A DNA stretch of 16,712 nucleotides from Phoronis ovalis (lineage: Eukaryota > Phoronida > Phoronidae), in assembly GCA_028565635.1 (NCBI GenBank), contig JAOXYB010056611.1:8732-25443 (forward strand), given 5' to 3'. The notes under the pieces are model-generated. The model searched no databases and was not told the origin of the DNA. It saw only the letters and a program-made list of their open reading frames with translations. The position numbers and the translations under genes were made by a program. Positions within the stretch are counted from its first letter, which is position 1. Each line of letters starts with the position of its first letter. Positions 1 through 9,029 of this stretch are shown in pieces.

Positions 1-4
1 ATAG

Positions 5-139
5 GGTAATATGGTGTACGAACTCCATGGTATTCAACCAGGCCCAGATTTCTTCAAAATAGACACAGTGAGCAATCCTGGCAATGCTGTTGTTAACATT
101 AAAGCTGATCTCAGTGTTGAAACAATACCAACATATTAT
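5..139 (+). CDS. Cadherin exon 1 of window (B-type: second half of EC-a)
   Basis: Forty-five residues (1-45) starting GNMVYEL, with PGPDFFKID as the EC strand motif usually seen as F.I.P.TG. The acceptor AG is at 3-4. An in-frame TAG at 2-4 rules out extension upstream, so this is an internal exon and not a start exon. The donor is GTGAGT at 140, phase 0. The methionine at 11 is an internal residue. The end (VETIPTYY) joins directly to LLMYAYD of the next exon, giving the usual end-of-repeat strand with an A.D motif. Confidence 0.85.
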
Positions 140-444
140 GTGAGTATCAGACATCAGTGTACTATTTTTCAATGTGCTTGCTGTGGACAAGTTGCGAATT
201 TGTGGAACGAACAAACTTAAATACCTGTTACATATAGCTTAAACTATCTTGCTCCCTATATAAACTTTAATTTAAAGGCTTTCTTGTACTCAACAAAGTT
301 AACAAGTGTTTTGGTATTCTGTGACCTATAAAGTAAGATGTAAAGTCATCTGAATCTTTTACTGGCATTTTTAGTTGACTTATACAAGGACTTCCAAAGT
401 TAGAGTTTGGACAACATCAAGTAAATCTTGATTTTTCTTTTCAG

Positions 445-633
445 TTACTTATGTATGCCTATGACAGTGCCCGTCCAAATAATGTGGCTACTGCAACAGT
501 TACAATTAACGTGGAACATAACACATACCCTCCTGTGTTCTCACCAACCAGCTATACCGCAACCCTTGATGAGCATGTTCCTATTAACACTGAAGTTGTC
601 GATGTAAATGCTACTGATGCTGACCGTCCTGAT
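445..633 (+). CDS. Cadherin exon 2 (A-type: end of EC-a, linker, start of EC-b)
   Basis: Sixty-three residues (46-108). It ends EC-a with the AYDSARP strand (counterpart of A.D.G.P), crosses the inter-repeat linker as VEHNTYPPVF where cadherins normally have D.NDN.P.F, and opens EC-b with TLDEH (the E of the XEX calcium motif) and ATDADRPD (DXD motif). The acceptor is TTTTCAG at 438-444 and the donor GTAAGT at 634, phase 0 at both ends. AYD.ARP recurs in exon 7, a sign of cassette duplication. Confidence 0.92.
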
Positions 634-679
634 GTAAGTTTACAGTTTGCTTTGCTTGTAGTGATGTACATTTTTTTTT

Positions 680-697
680 GTGTGTGTGTGTGTGTGT
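680..697. repeat. (GT)n microsatellite in intron 2
   Basis: About nine uninterrupted GT units follow a poly-T run in intron 2. It is an ordinary dinucleotide repeat and likely length-variable between individuals. Confidence 0.95.
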
Positions 698-924
698 TTA
701 TAATCATTAAAGCACACATTAGTGAAATCTGTATAAGATATTCTGTTTTTATTGTCAGAGACATGTTAGCATCAAGCAGTTATGCACATTACAAACAGTA
801 ATTAGGAAAATGCTACATATTCCTGTTCATATTAACCTCTGCAGAACTCGATCATTGGAATAGTTACCGCGTTTGAATATTTTGCTGTTGGACACTGATA
901 ACTACTTATATGTCCTGTTTGTAG

Positions 925-1059
925 GGTCCAAAGAACACTATAGATTACACTATTGAGCCTAGTCCAGGATCATCTTATTTCTTTATTAATCCTTTCACTG
1001 GACAAATCACAGTGTCATCTAAGCTCACTAGAGATCCATCAAAACGAAGCTTATATCAG
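925..1059 (+). CDS. Cadherin exon 3 (B-type: second half of EC-b)
   Basis: Forty-five residues (109-153). GPKNTIDYTIEP leads into YFFINPFTGQITVSSKL, the classic EC middle-strand signature, followed by TRDPSKRSLYQ where cadherins usually show LDRE....Y. The DRE calcium motif is degenerate, with no glutamate. The acceptor is GTAG at 921-924 and the donor CAG/GTAGGA at 1060, phase 0. It is similar to exon 8 (FFINPVNG, SSRLDLDPNK). Confidence 0.92.
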
Positions 1060-1418
1060 GTAGGATGTCACAAATGATTTTGTGTCTCTTTAAGAGAATG
1101 TAATATTTAACAAGTATGAAGTTTTTATAACATTAAGTTACCAAGTAACTCATGTTCAACACTCCAGCTAGAAGATATCAACATAAAGGTTCTTTTTGTG
1201 TCATAAATATAGTTATAAAACAATAACTTCTGGTTGTAGATTAACACATGGCAACTACGACATTTTGATCAAAAACAATATCTTCAACAAGAGTTCCATA
1301 AATGTTTGTCATTAGTATTGTATCTCATGCAATTCCTATTCTGTGCACTTGTTACAATTATGTGAAACACTGGAGTGCAAACGTATGTCCTTATATGTCT
1401 GTTTATTTTTGTTTTCAG

Positions 1419-1742
1419 CTCACAATTATGGCTCGTGACCGTGGCATACCACAACGAACTGGTATTGCGTTTGTGTCTGTAAACATTGGACGCAATAACT
1501 TTGCACCAGATTTCGGATCAGCATTGTACACAATGACTATTGTGGATACATACGACATTGGTAAAACTATACTGTCTGTCAGTGCTACAGATGGGGACCC
1601 AGTCTCTAGTCCTAATGGCCAGGTTTCCTATCAGATCAGTAGCGGTGCCACAGATATATTCCAGGTGTCTCCTACTAGTGGTGAATTGTCATTGAAAAAG
1701 ACAGTCTTCAGCACTGAAATTAATCCAGTTAATCAGTATGAG
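1419..1742 (+). CDS. Cadherin exon 4 (fused A+B: end of EC-b and nearly all of EC-c)
   Basis: At 108 residues (154-261) this is the longest exon. It carries the content of an A exon (LTIMARDRG; linker IGRNNFAPDF; SATDGDP) and a B exon (QVSYQISSG; IFQVSPTSGELSL) without the intron that splits them in neighbouring repeats. An intron has been lost here, or the others gained one at this site. The acceptor is TTTTCAG at 1412-1418 and the donor GAG/GTGAGT at 1743, phase 0. Confidence 0.94.
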
Positions 1743-2077
1743 GTGAGTTAAGTTTATTTGATTAATATTAATATATATTAACACCTGGAGGCTTTCTAAT
1801 AGTATTTATTCCATTACAAAATAAATCTGTAAATTATTTGAAAAATGTGAATGAGGTTTTATTTGTAAATAAATTAGCAATAAAGATGATTCTTGGTGAT
1901 TACACTGAATGCTGAGCTGGTCCACGAATGTCTCGTTTTCTTCTCGTTTCACTTAGGAGGACAGAATTCCTTGAAACTATTTGGAAAGGTATATTTATGG
2001 AAGTTTTCAGCTTGTTTCTCTATAATGCTTAATGTAGTTGCATTGCATTTTTAAAAAGGCAATTTCTTTATTTGTAG

Positions 2078-2275
2078 TTAATTGTTCAAGCCAGTGATGG
2101 TGGAGATCCTTCTAGAATTAATACTGTGCCCGTCCGTATATTTATCAGCCGCGGGGGTCCCGTACCGGTCTTCAATCCTGTGGAATATCGTGTTACCAAA
2201 CCTGAAGCTGAACCTATAAACAGTACTATAGTTGATGTAGATGCAACTATTCCTACTGATAACAACAGGGCTGAT
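2078..2275 (+). CDS. Cadherin exon 5 (A-type: end of EC-c, start of EC-d)
   Basis: Sixty-six residues (262-327). LIVQASDGGDPS is the A.D.G.P strand that ends EC-c. The linker is FISRGGPVPVF, with no D.NDN at all. EC-d opens with RVTKPEAEP and VDVDATIPTDNNRAD, an unusually long and divergent version of the DXD region. The acceptor is TTTGTAG at 2071-2077 and the donor GTACGT at 2276, phase 0. A 94-residue reverse-strand ORF across it is a shadow. Confidence 0.9.
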
Positions 2276-2629
2276 GTACGTGTATAGTTTGTAGATAATG
2301 TATGAACAAAGAGATACCTGCTGCCAAATAGGCCAGATAAACGTCTGTCAAGGACATAAGTCATTTGCATTGACTGTATTGAAGAATATTGCTCAAAAGC
2401 AGTGCGCTCTTCATTATTTTAAAAAATAAGTCATATGCCATAATTACTTTAAAATCAATTATTAAATTTGCCAAACTCATAGTTCCTGTTTGGGTCAGTT
2501 TTGGTTAACCCTTTTTAAAAAACTTAATAACATTTATTGTTTGTATGTTATTCATGCTTTGCATGTTTATATCAGGTTCACTAAAGATGTGAAAAGGGAT
2601 GTTTGTAACTTAATGTTTGCATCTTACAG

Positions 2630-2749
2630 GGAATTAACTACGATATAGTGGGTGATGGTCTGTCGACTACATTGTTCAGAATTGATAATCAAACTGGACT
2701 GATCACTTTGAAGGAGCCATTTACTATTGATAGAGGCACAGAATACACT
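2630..2749 (+). CDS. Cadherin exon 6 (B-type: second half of EC-d)
   Basis: Forty residues (328-367), the shortest EC exon. GINYDIVGDG is followed by LFRIDNQTGLITL (EC signature F.I...TG.I) and FTIDRGTEYT, a weak relative of LDRE....Y. The acceptor is TCTTACAG at 2622-2629. The donor is GTATGA at 2750, weak in its last position, and reading through it would meet TGA at once. Phase 0 at both ends. Confidence 0.89.
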
Positions 2750-3117
2750 GTATGATTTGATTTTTACTTTCTCTTTAAAAATTATTTTATTAATGAAACT
2801 TCTTTGTAAGGATTCTTGAATCCATTGCCGTTAGTGTGTTACAGGATAATTTTTTTTGTTTATTCATCATGTAAGGTGACTGTTGCATTTACGAACATAG
2901 TACCTGTTTTATGCTTATTGTCCCTTAGTTAAATTGAATCATTGTAGTACTGCCTTTCTGGGGATCTACATACAGCGTCTAATCCTGCAGTTGGTTTTAT
3001 ACCCAAAGATACAGTGTACATAGTTGTTTATGTGAACTGAAATCTTGTGTCTCATATAATTAGTTCAAATATTAAAATAACAAAGACTGTTTATGTGTAG
3101 TATTTTGTGTTTTTCAG

Positions 3118-3306
3118 ATATCAGTTGTAGCCTATGATCCGGCTAGGCCATTATATCGTGCTTATGCTAGAGTTATTGTTACTGTGGAACGCAATCCAAA
3201 CTGCCCGGTATTCAATGCAGCAGCTGGACCATATACTGTTACTATTCTTGAAAATCAAGAGTTAGGTGTAAACATTTCTCAAGTACAAGCTATTGATGTT
3301 GATGTT
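3118..3306 (+). CDS. Cadherin exon 7 (A-type: end of EC-d, start of EC-e)
   Basis: Sixty-three residues (368-430). ISVVAYDPARP ends EC-d and matches exon 2 (AYDSARP). The linker is VERNPNCPVF, with RN.N.P in place of D.NDN.P. EC-e begins YTVTILENQELG (XEX glutamate) and ends at AIDVDV (DXD motif). The linker cysteine appears unpaired in this region. The acceptor is TTTTTCAG at 3110-3117 and the donor GTAAGT at 3307, phase 0. The 637-bp intron 7 that follows is AT-rich with no recognisable feature. Confidence 0.92.
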
Positions 3307-3943
3307 GTAAGTGACAGACATTCATTGAGTAAATTTAGTCAATTAAGAGAACCCAGTAAAAGAAATGTAATAATTAAATTGTATCCAAACCTTCATCAAT
3401 GATAATCTCTGGTCATTTCCTGCACTGATAATATGTTCAGAGGGCAGTGCAAGATTTAACAGTATATATAATAAGCTAACTTTTTTATGTTTAGTAGTTG
3501 ACTTAGTATATAAAAGTACCTTGAAATTGCTAAACTCCAAGTCAAGCTTTAGTTTTACTTTAATTTGTAGTTTTTCTGTTACTTTTTGTGTAATAAGTTT
3601 CTAGCATTATTTAAGGTTTTGATCTTAATCAAATACAAAAACTCCCATGAAAACATGTCATTGAATGGATTGATTCCCTTTAATACTATGTAAGATGTGA
3701 ACTAGCTCATCTGTGCAGAATGGGATGTGATAGGAAAATATATATAAAATGGATGAGGTATATTCTAAAGCTGAAGTTATGACTGAAATCTAAAATTACG
3801 CCTTCACCAACAGCCTGTAGTATTGAAGGTGTCATGACTCTTGATGTGTTCACATCTAGAGATTTGTAAGCTGTCTTCCATTAAATTCTATAGCTAATTA
3901 AATTTATTAATTCATAAGTTTAATATGCATTTTGTATTTGAAG

Positions 3944-4093
3944 GGTGATAGTGGTGTGGTTGAATACAGTATTCTTGGTGCAGAATCAACGCCTACATAT
4001 GCCAATCAGTATTTCTTTATCAACCCTGTGAATGGCATGATATCCGTTTCCTCTAGGCTTGACCTTGACCCAAATAAAGATACCCGATATATG
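3944..4093 (+). CDS. Cadherin exon 8 (B-type: second half of EC-e)
   Basis: Fifty residues (431-480). GDSGVVEYSILG is followed by QYFFINPVNGMISVSSRL and DLDPNKDTRYM. It begins after AIDVDV of exon 7, so the DXD-to-G.V.Y join is as expected for an EC repeat. The acceptor is TTTGAAG at 3937-3943, with a poor pyrimidine tract. The donor GTAAAA at 4094 is also sub-optimal, so this exon has the weakest splice sites of the array and could be skipped in frame (150 nt). Confidence 0.88.
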
Positions 4094-4346
4094 GTAAAAT
4101 GTTTTGCTTTTTTTAAATGAAACTTGCATGTATCTGAACTTGATAAAGCTCTCCTAATTAAAAGTAGATACTAAATTGTTTTAAAGAGTTTAATTCAAAT
4201 GGTTCAAGATTTATTTCACTGGTTGATAATATACGTATCTTCCAAATGATATTTATGGAAAAATAAATTAACTTCAATAAATTATTCTTATTAATGAAAA
4301 ATTGTACATTATTTTGTGTTTAATTACACATATTCTGTGATTTTAG

Positions 4347-4529
4347 CTGGCTGTGCGAGCCTCCGACCAAGGACAACCACCTTGTTCTGCTACAGCCACA
4401 GTAACTGTTACTGTGATGCGTAACCTGAATGGTCCTATCTTTAATCCTCAAACTTATGCTATAACTATACCAGAAACAACTCCTGTAGACAACAGTGTGT
4501 TGACAGTGACTGCAACTGACCTGGATGGG
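4347..4529 (+). CDS. Cadherin exon 9 (A-type: end of EC-e, start of EC-f)
   Basis: Sixty-one residues (481-541). LAVRASDQGQPP is a clear A.D.G.P strand. The linker is VMRNLNGPIF. YAITIPETTP carries the XEX glutamate, and TVTATDLDG is the DXD motif. The acceptor is GTGATTTTAG at 4337-4346 and the donor GGG/GTGAGA at 4530, phase 0. It shares the SDQG/TDQG strand with exon 13, in line with a four-exon superrepeat. Intron 9 (701 bp) is AT-rich without recognisable genes. Confidence 0.93.
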
Positions 4530-5230
4530 GTGAGATTTGTGTTTTGTGACAACAACTATCAGCTGAATTATAAGTCAGAATGCCAGTTTATAGCCTAGTT
4601 AACAAAAGGCTAGGCAAAATTCCAAATGTTGCTAACTATAGAACTTGTTTTTACTTTAGTTGATGAATTCCGTCATACTGATAAATCTTTTAATTTTTAT
4701 GAGCACCAGCCATCTGATAATATGTATAGTTAACTGCATTTATCTAAGTTTCATTCTAAGATGTCTGTTAAAATGAAAAAATATTTCAGCACCCACCGAT
4801 ATATAAATAAATGTAAATATAATGCACACCATAAACAAAAAAAATTACCTATGCAGGTCTTCTGATTGTGTATAAAGTTAGCTTTTTAATCATTTACTGG
4901 TGTCAATCTCATGGCAGGTATTTAAGTTATTAATGATTTCGCATGATACTTATTTATTACTAACATAGTATCTTAACATACATAGCATGTATTACTGAGC
5001 TGTAATGCTAAGACCTTTCAACTCTATCACAGAGGATTGTCAATCGGACGATATTGTCATATTTCAGAGCAGATCATGAGCAAGAGATTCTGGCCATCTT
5101 ATCTTAGATTTTGCATAACAAAGAATCTGTGGTAGAGTCCAAAGCTCTCCGGATTAGCTAAATAATACATGTTCAGTAAGTGACTAAAGTCTTTATGATG
5201 TGTTTCATGAAAAATTATTGGCATTTTTAG

Positions 5231-5353
5231 GACACTGTAACTTTCCATTTGAATGGTAATGAACCTGGTCCAACTTTCTTCAAAATTCATCCTAATACTG
5301 GTGAAATATCTGTTAGAAGTAGTTTACAGTCCAATGGCATAAACCAATTCACA
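5231..5353 (+). CDS. Cadherin exon 10 (B-type: second half of EC-f)
   Basis: Forty-one residues (542-582). DTVTFHLNGNEPG is followed by TFFKIHPNTGEISVRSSL and QSNGINQFT. The DRE calcium motif is absent (LQSN). The acceptor is CATTTTTAG at 5222-5230 and the donor GTAAGT at 5354, phase 0. The joined protein reads ATDLDG-DTVTFHLNG, the expected EC spacing. Its ending (N...FT) resembles exon 14, not its neighbours. Confidence 0.91.
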
Positions 5354-5654
5354 GTAAGTATAGTCAAGAGTTTATTTGTTAAAATATTTATTTATGGATG
5401 TGTCATATGATTACAACTCTAATGGTTCAGTATGTTGTTATCAACCAGTAGATAATCTGCTCTACTTTTAAAGGCTCAATGTAAACAATATTTATATGTC
5501 AAACAAGTTAGTTCAATGCAATTAAGACAGCTGAAATCTAAAAGTATCCGTTGCAGTCAACATGGTAGTCAATGGAATCAGTTAGAAAGTTTATATTTCT
5601 GCTTAATTGTAGTTAGGTAGCATTCTATACAGATGTTCTGTTTTGATTTTGTAG

Positions 5655-5840
5655 TTGAATGTCGTAGCGACTGACAGTGGAACTCCATCCCGTACAAACA
5701 GAGCCACTGCCATCATTACTGTTACACGCAATCCAAATACACCTACGTTCTCTCCTGGTCATTATGTTGTAACGATTTCCGAGTATTTACCAATATATTC
5801 ATCTGTTGTGCAAGTTTTCGCTACAGACCTTGATTCTGGG
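5655..5840 (+). CDS. Cadherin exon 11 (A-type: end of EC-f, start of EC-g)
   Basis: Sixty-two residues (583-644). LNVVATDSGTPS is the A.D.G.P strand. The linker is VTRNPNTPTF. YVVTISEYLP holds the XEX glutamate, and VFATDLDSG the DXD motif. The acceptor is TTTTGTAG at 5647-5654 and the donor GGG/GTAAGT at 5841, phase 0. The GTPS motif recurs in exon 15. The intron that follows contains the transposon-like element at 5992-6558. Confidence 0.93.
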
Positions 5841-5991
5841 GTAAGTAATTTTCATTATTTACCAGAATGAAAGGCTCTTCATTTGATGAAATCTTCATTC
5901 AGTGAAACATTTTTCAAAACAATAAATTTGGTCTAAAACTGAATATACTATCTTGACTTTCATGACCTGACAACAGATTCTATTAATTATA

Positions 5992-6558
5992 CAGGGTGAC
6001 ACGAAATAAACAGAACACTTTTGGAGTTTTTTTCACTTCAGTTCTATTTCAGCAGTAAAACAACTTATACTTTTCAAAAATGAGTCAGTTATGTACTCAA
6101 AAACAAAAGCTGCTTTGATGTTTTATTTCTTACAACTGGTAGTCAACATGATGTATTTTGATCTCAAAGTCTCCTTATAGATCAAAATAAGGCCTGGCTC
6201 AGTTAAAAATGTTTAACATCGTGCAGGTTTTGTTTGGTGTTGAAATAAATCTTACACATAGCTTTGTTTTTAAAATATAATAAAATGTAGTTGCATTAAT
6301 AAATTCTTCGGTAAATTATCTAAAACTATCCTAAATGGGCAAATTTTTGTTCATCTTTGATTTTCGCTATACTGTTTTTACAGCTTTTGAACAACACTTA
6401 GTCAAACTGATCAAATGTTTCTTATGGAGCAAACCAGCATTTTAACTAGAGTAGAAAATAAAGAGATAGTAAAATTTAATTATTTTTTTTGTTAAACTTG
6501 ACGAGTCAAAATTTTGTTAACAGTGTATGTGGTGTTTTATTTATTTCGTGTAGCCCTG
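5992..6558. mobile_element. Mariner/Tc1-like MITE in intron 11
   Basis: Two terminal inverted repeats face each other 567 bp apart. The left end reads CAGGGTGACACGAAATAAA. The right end, read on the reverse strand, is CAGGGCTACACGAAATAAA. With the flanking A and the bases further in, 24 of 28 positions match. Both outer ends are flanked by TA (5990-5991 and 6559-6560), the target duplication typical of the Tc1/mariner superfamily. The interior is AT-rich and I see no transposase, so this should be a non-autonomous element. The ORF that crosses its right end is not a gene. The 961-bp size of intron 11 is mostly due to this insertion. Confidence 0.8.
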
Positions 6559-6801
6559 TAGATGTTTTAAAATCTTGTAAACGTTTTTACTTTTCCCTAA
6601 AATTTGATACATGGTTCATTACTCATGAAATGAGGAACAAACGCATAAATTTAAATTTGTGTCACTCAGGAGACCTTTTGAGTATAAAAATCAGTTTAAT
6701 ATTTAATTTTTACCTGTAGCTACTGCCTAAGGCACGAGTTTATATATTTGTAATCCATGTAATCTACCAATATTAAGACTTTATGATTGGGTGTATTTTA
6801 G

Positions 6802-6945
6802 GCAAGTGGACGAATCCGTTACACTCTTGAGGGTAGAGGTTCAACACCTGATGCCACATCATACTTTATCATTAGTCCAACAATTGGTGTGATATCTGTC
6901 GCTAGAAGACTATTTGATGATGCCTCAAAAAGATCGGTTTTCTTT
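6802..6945 (+). CDS. Cadherin exon 12 (B-type: second half of EC-g)
   Basis: Forty-eight residues (645-692). ASGRIRYTLEGRGSTPD is followed by SYFIISPTIGVISVARRL and FDDASKRSVFF. The layout and the D..KR motif match exon 8 and exon 3. The usual TG after P is IG here. The acceptor is TATTTTAG at 6794-6801 and the donor GTAAGT at 6946, phase 0. The join ATDLDSG-ASGRIRYTL is typical of an EC repeat. Confidence 0.91.
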
Positions 6946-7216
6946 GTAAGTGCTTTAAAGCAATGCCATTTTTACTTGGAATCAAATGTCTGACAATACT
7001 TTGATTTTACTGATTTCAGAATATATGTTCCATATATGATTAAACAGTTTCCATGTATTTGTAATAATATGTTGGATTCTTTCTATTCTGTTTGTTATCT
7101 TGACTCCAGTCACAATGTGTTGGATTATCTCAAAATTAAATTCTGAACTAATACAACCATTTGCAAATGACTTATTAGATGTTTGAAGCTCACTACTATC
7201 TTTGTCAATGTTTTAG

Positions 7217-7411
7217 TTGACTGCCACTGCTACTGACCAAGGTGTACAGCCAAATAGCAATTATTCTACTGTAGAAGTACGCATTCTGCGTAATGAACAT
7301 GCTCCAATGTTTAATGAAACAGATAAACTATACATTGCTAACATCACTGAAAGACAACCCTCTGGAGAAACCTTCTTGACCGTGTTTGCTGATGATCGTG
7401 ATGAGCCAAAT
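7217..7411 (+). CDS. Cadherin exon 13 (A-type: end of EC-g, start of EC-h)
   Basis: Sixty-five residues (693-757). LTATATDQGVQP ends EC-g. The linker is ILRNEHAPMF. YIANITERQPSG has the XEX glutamate, and FADDRDEPN is the DXD motif. The acceptor is TGTTTTAG at 7209-7216 and the donor GTAAGC at 7412, phase 0. TATDQG pairs it with exon 9 (RASDQG). Intron 13 that follows is the shortest in the window (176 bp). Confidence 0.92.
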
Positions 7412-7587
7412 GTAAGCATGTATGGAGTATCCATTCATTGGATATTTACTTGATATAAATGGTTTGTGTGCATCCTTATCATTATACAGTTATATTATTC
7501 ATATTTAATTATGTTAGGAAAGTATCACGCTTATGAAAGCCATAAATAAACATTTATTTCATGATGTAATGTTCTTGTTCATTTCAG

Positions 7588-7728
7588 ACACCCAACAGTC
7601 AGATTGAATTCATGATTGATCCTGCATTTGTAAATGAAAGGGCATTCTTCTACATGAATCCAACAACTGGTGAATTATCAGTTCAGAAGTCATTGACAAT
7701 TGATGGTTTAAATAATGAAATGTTCACA
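7588..7728 (+). CDS. Cadherin exon 14 (B-type: second half of EC-h)
   Basis: Forty-seven residues (758-804). TPNSQIEFMIDP is followed by FFYMNPTTGELSVQKSL and TIDGLNNEMFT. The DRE motif is replaced by TIDG. The acceptor is TTCATTTCAG at 7578-7587 and the donor GTATGT at 7729, phase 0. This is the last pure B-type cassette exon, and the following introns leave the phase-0 rule. Confidence 0.91.
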
Positions 7729-8076
7729 GTATGTAGCTAGCAGTTTTTTAATGCTTGTGTACCATATCCTAATCAGCTGTTGGTTGTTAACTATTAATAT
7801 CAGGGTTTGCAAATGTTTCTTATTCTTGGTACTCCAGTTTCAAAAGTAGATGCCTGAAAAAACATAATGAGATGTAAAGTACAGGTCTTTCAGAGAGTGA
7901 TGACTTTATAATCTATCTTATATCTGATACTGATAGTTAAACTATATCTACAATCTCAATTAACTTTTAAAAATATGAACTTAAGAAATAGAGAAAATGT
8001 AGAAATTTAAATCAGAAGTATTTGCTATAGTTACATTGATTGTATAACTATATACCATATCTGCATTTGTTTGTAG

Positions 8077-8201
8077 TTTAATATAACTGCTAAAGATTTG
8101 GGAACACCAAGTATGAAAGACACAGCTCGTGTTATTGTATATGTAACTCAATTCCCACCGGATGTGGAAGGCCAACTAGGATTTACGCTGCAAGAATACT
8201 T
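8077..8201 (+). CDS. Cadherin exon 15 (end of EC-h, atypical linker, start of EC-i)
   Basis: Forty-one whole codons (805-845) plus two bases. FNITAKDLGTPS is the A.D.G.P strand of EC-h and matches exon 11. The linker reads VYVTQFPPDVEGQLGF: the NDN or RN.N motif found at other boundaries is gone and no acidic calcium ligand is in the usual place. The exon ends inside the first strand of EC-i (TLQEY-F). The acceptor is TTTGTAG at 8070-8076 and the donor GTAAGT at 8202. This is the first phase-2 junction of the window. Confidence 0.9.
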
Positions 8202-8600
8202 GTAAGTGAAGAAGCTATGATTTGTTTAAAAATAAATATTTATTGAAACGTAGATTTATATGTCGACTCCTTATGATGAGGGATATAATACAATGACAAT
8301 GTTGTACCGAGTATACAAATTTTAACATGGTCCTGTTTGATTAAGATTTTTTAACTGTTTTTAAAATATTGTATAGAAATAGAAACCATAATAATTTTAT
8401 GCTATTTGCACTACCAACAATATGGCAACTGGGCCCAGAAATTTGAATTATAGTGAAGGACATATTCGCTGTGTATTTTGCATATTTCTCAGAGGTCATA
8501 GGAATTTTTACCTTCTGAATAAAATTTAAAATTTTTTGTTTTACCAATTGATTACAGATAATGAACCTGTGTATAACTATTAAATTTAACATCTTTGTAG

Positions 8601-8848
8601 CGTAACGGTGGTAGAAAATGCACCAATAGAAACAAGTGTGTTGTTCTTGGATGTTGCCAACCAGGATAATCGAAATGTTATGTGTACAATCATGAGTGGC
8701 AATGATGATAGTGACTTCCGTGTTGTAATGCTTAACGATAAGAAAAACTGTGAACTGCGTGTAGCAAATGACATTGATCGTGAGGTAAAAGATGCATACA
8801 AATTGACTATTGGTGTCACATTTGACAATAATCATGGAAAGCGGGCAG
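8601..8848 (+). CDS. Cadherin exon 16 (most of EC-i)
   Basis: Residues 846 (split TTC) to 928, then one base of residue 929. VTVVENAPIETSVLFLDV opens EC-i (VEN is the XEX motif). The DXD site is degenerate (ANQDN). SDFRVVML and the textbook DIDRE....Y.L.IGV strand follow; this is the only complete DRE in the window. Two cysteines (874 and 896) could form a disulfide within the repeat. It enters in phase 2 (acceptor TTTGTAG) and leaves in phase 1 (GCAG/GTGAGA at 8849). Without splicing, the frame runs on to a TAA in the intron. Two reverse-strand ORFs over it are shadows. Confidence 0.9.
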
Positions 8849-9029
8849 GTGAGATTTTAGTCCACACCAGTGGAATTTCAGTGATAAAACAATAAATAAT
8901 TTTGATTTGCTTATTGACAGTTTACAAATTTTAAAATAACAAAAGAGCACGAAACCTACAGTTGTGAGGCTTCTCTAGTCCAATGATATCTCAGTTTTGT
9001 TTCATTCGTAAGTGTCATGCCAAGCATTG

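Noticed and set aside
11-13. ATG at 11 as a start codon
   Set aside because: It lies inside a cadherin strand (GNMVYEL) after a splice acceptor. There is no signal peptide, and the protein must begin upstream.
2086-2370. Reverse-strand ORF of 94 codons over exon 5
   Set aside because: It is antisense to a well-supported cadherin exon and shows no domain or splice context.
4586-4616. Short hairpin GCCTAG...CTAGGC in intron 9
   Set aside because: The six-base stem is too short to stand out from chance in a window of this size.
6489-6719. ORF of 76 codons in intron 11
   Set aside because: It runs across the right TIR of the MITE, so it is accidental.
8341-8835. Reverse-strand ORF of 164 codons, and a second of 80 codons, over exon 16
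   Set aside because: The plus strand here encodes a clear EC repeat with good splice sites and a canonical DRE motif. The reverse ORFs have no recognisable domain and are shadows.
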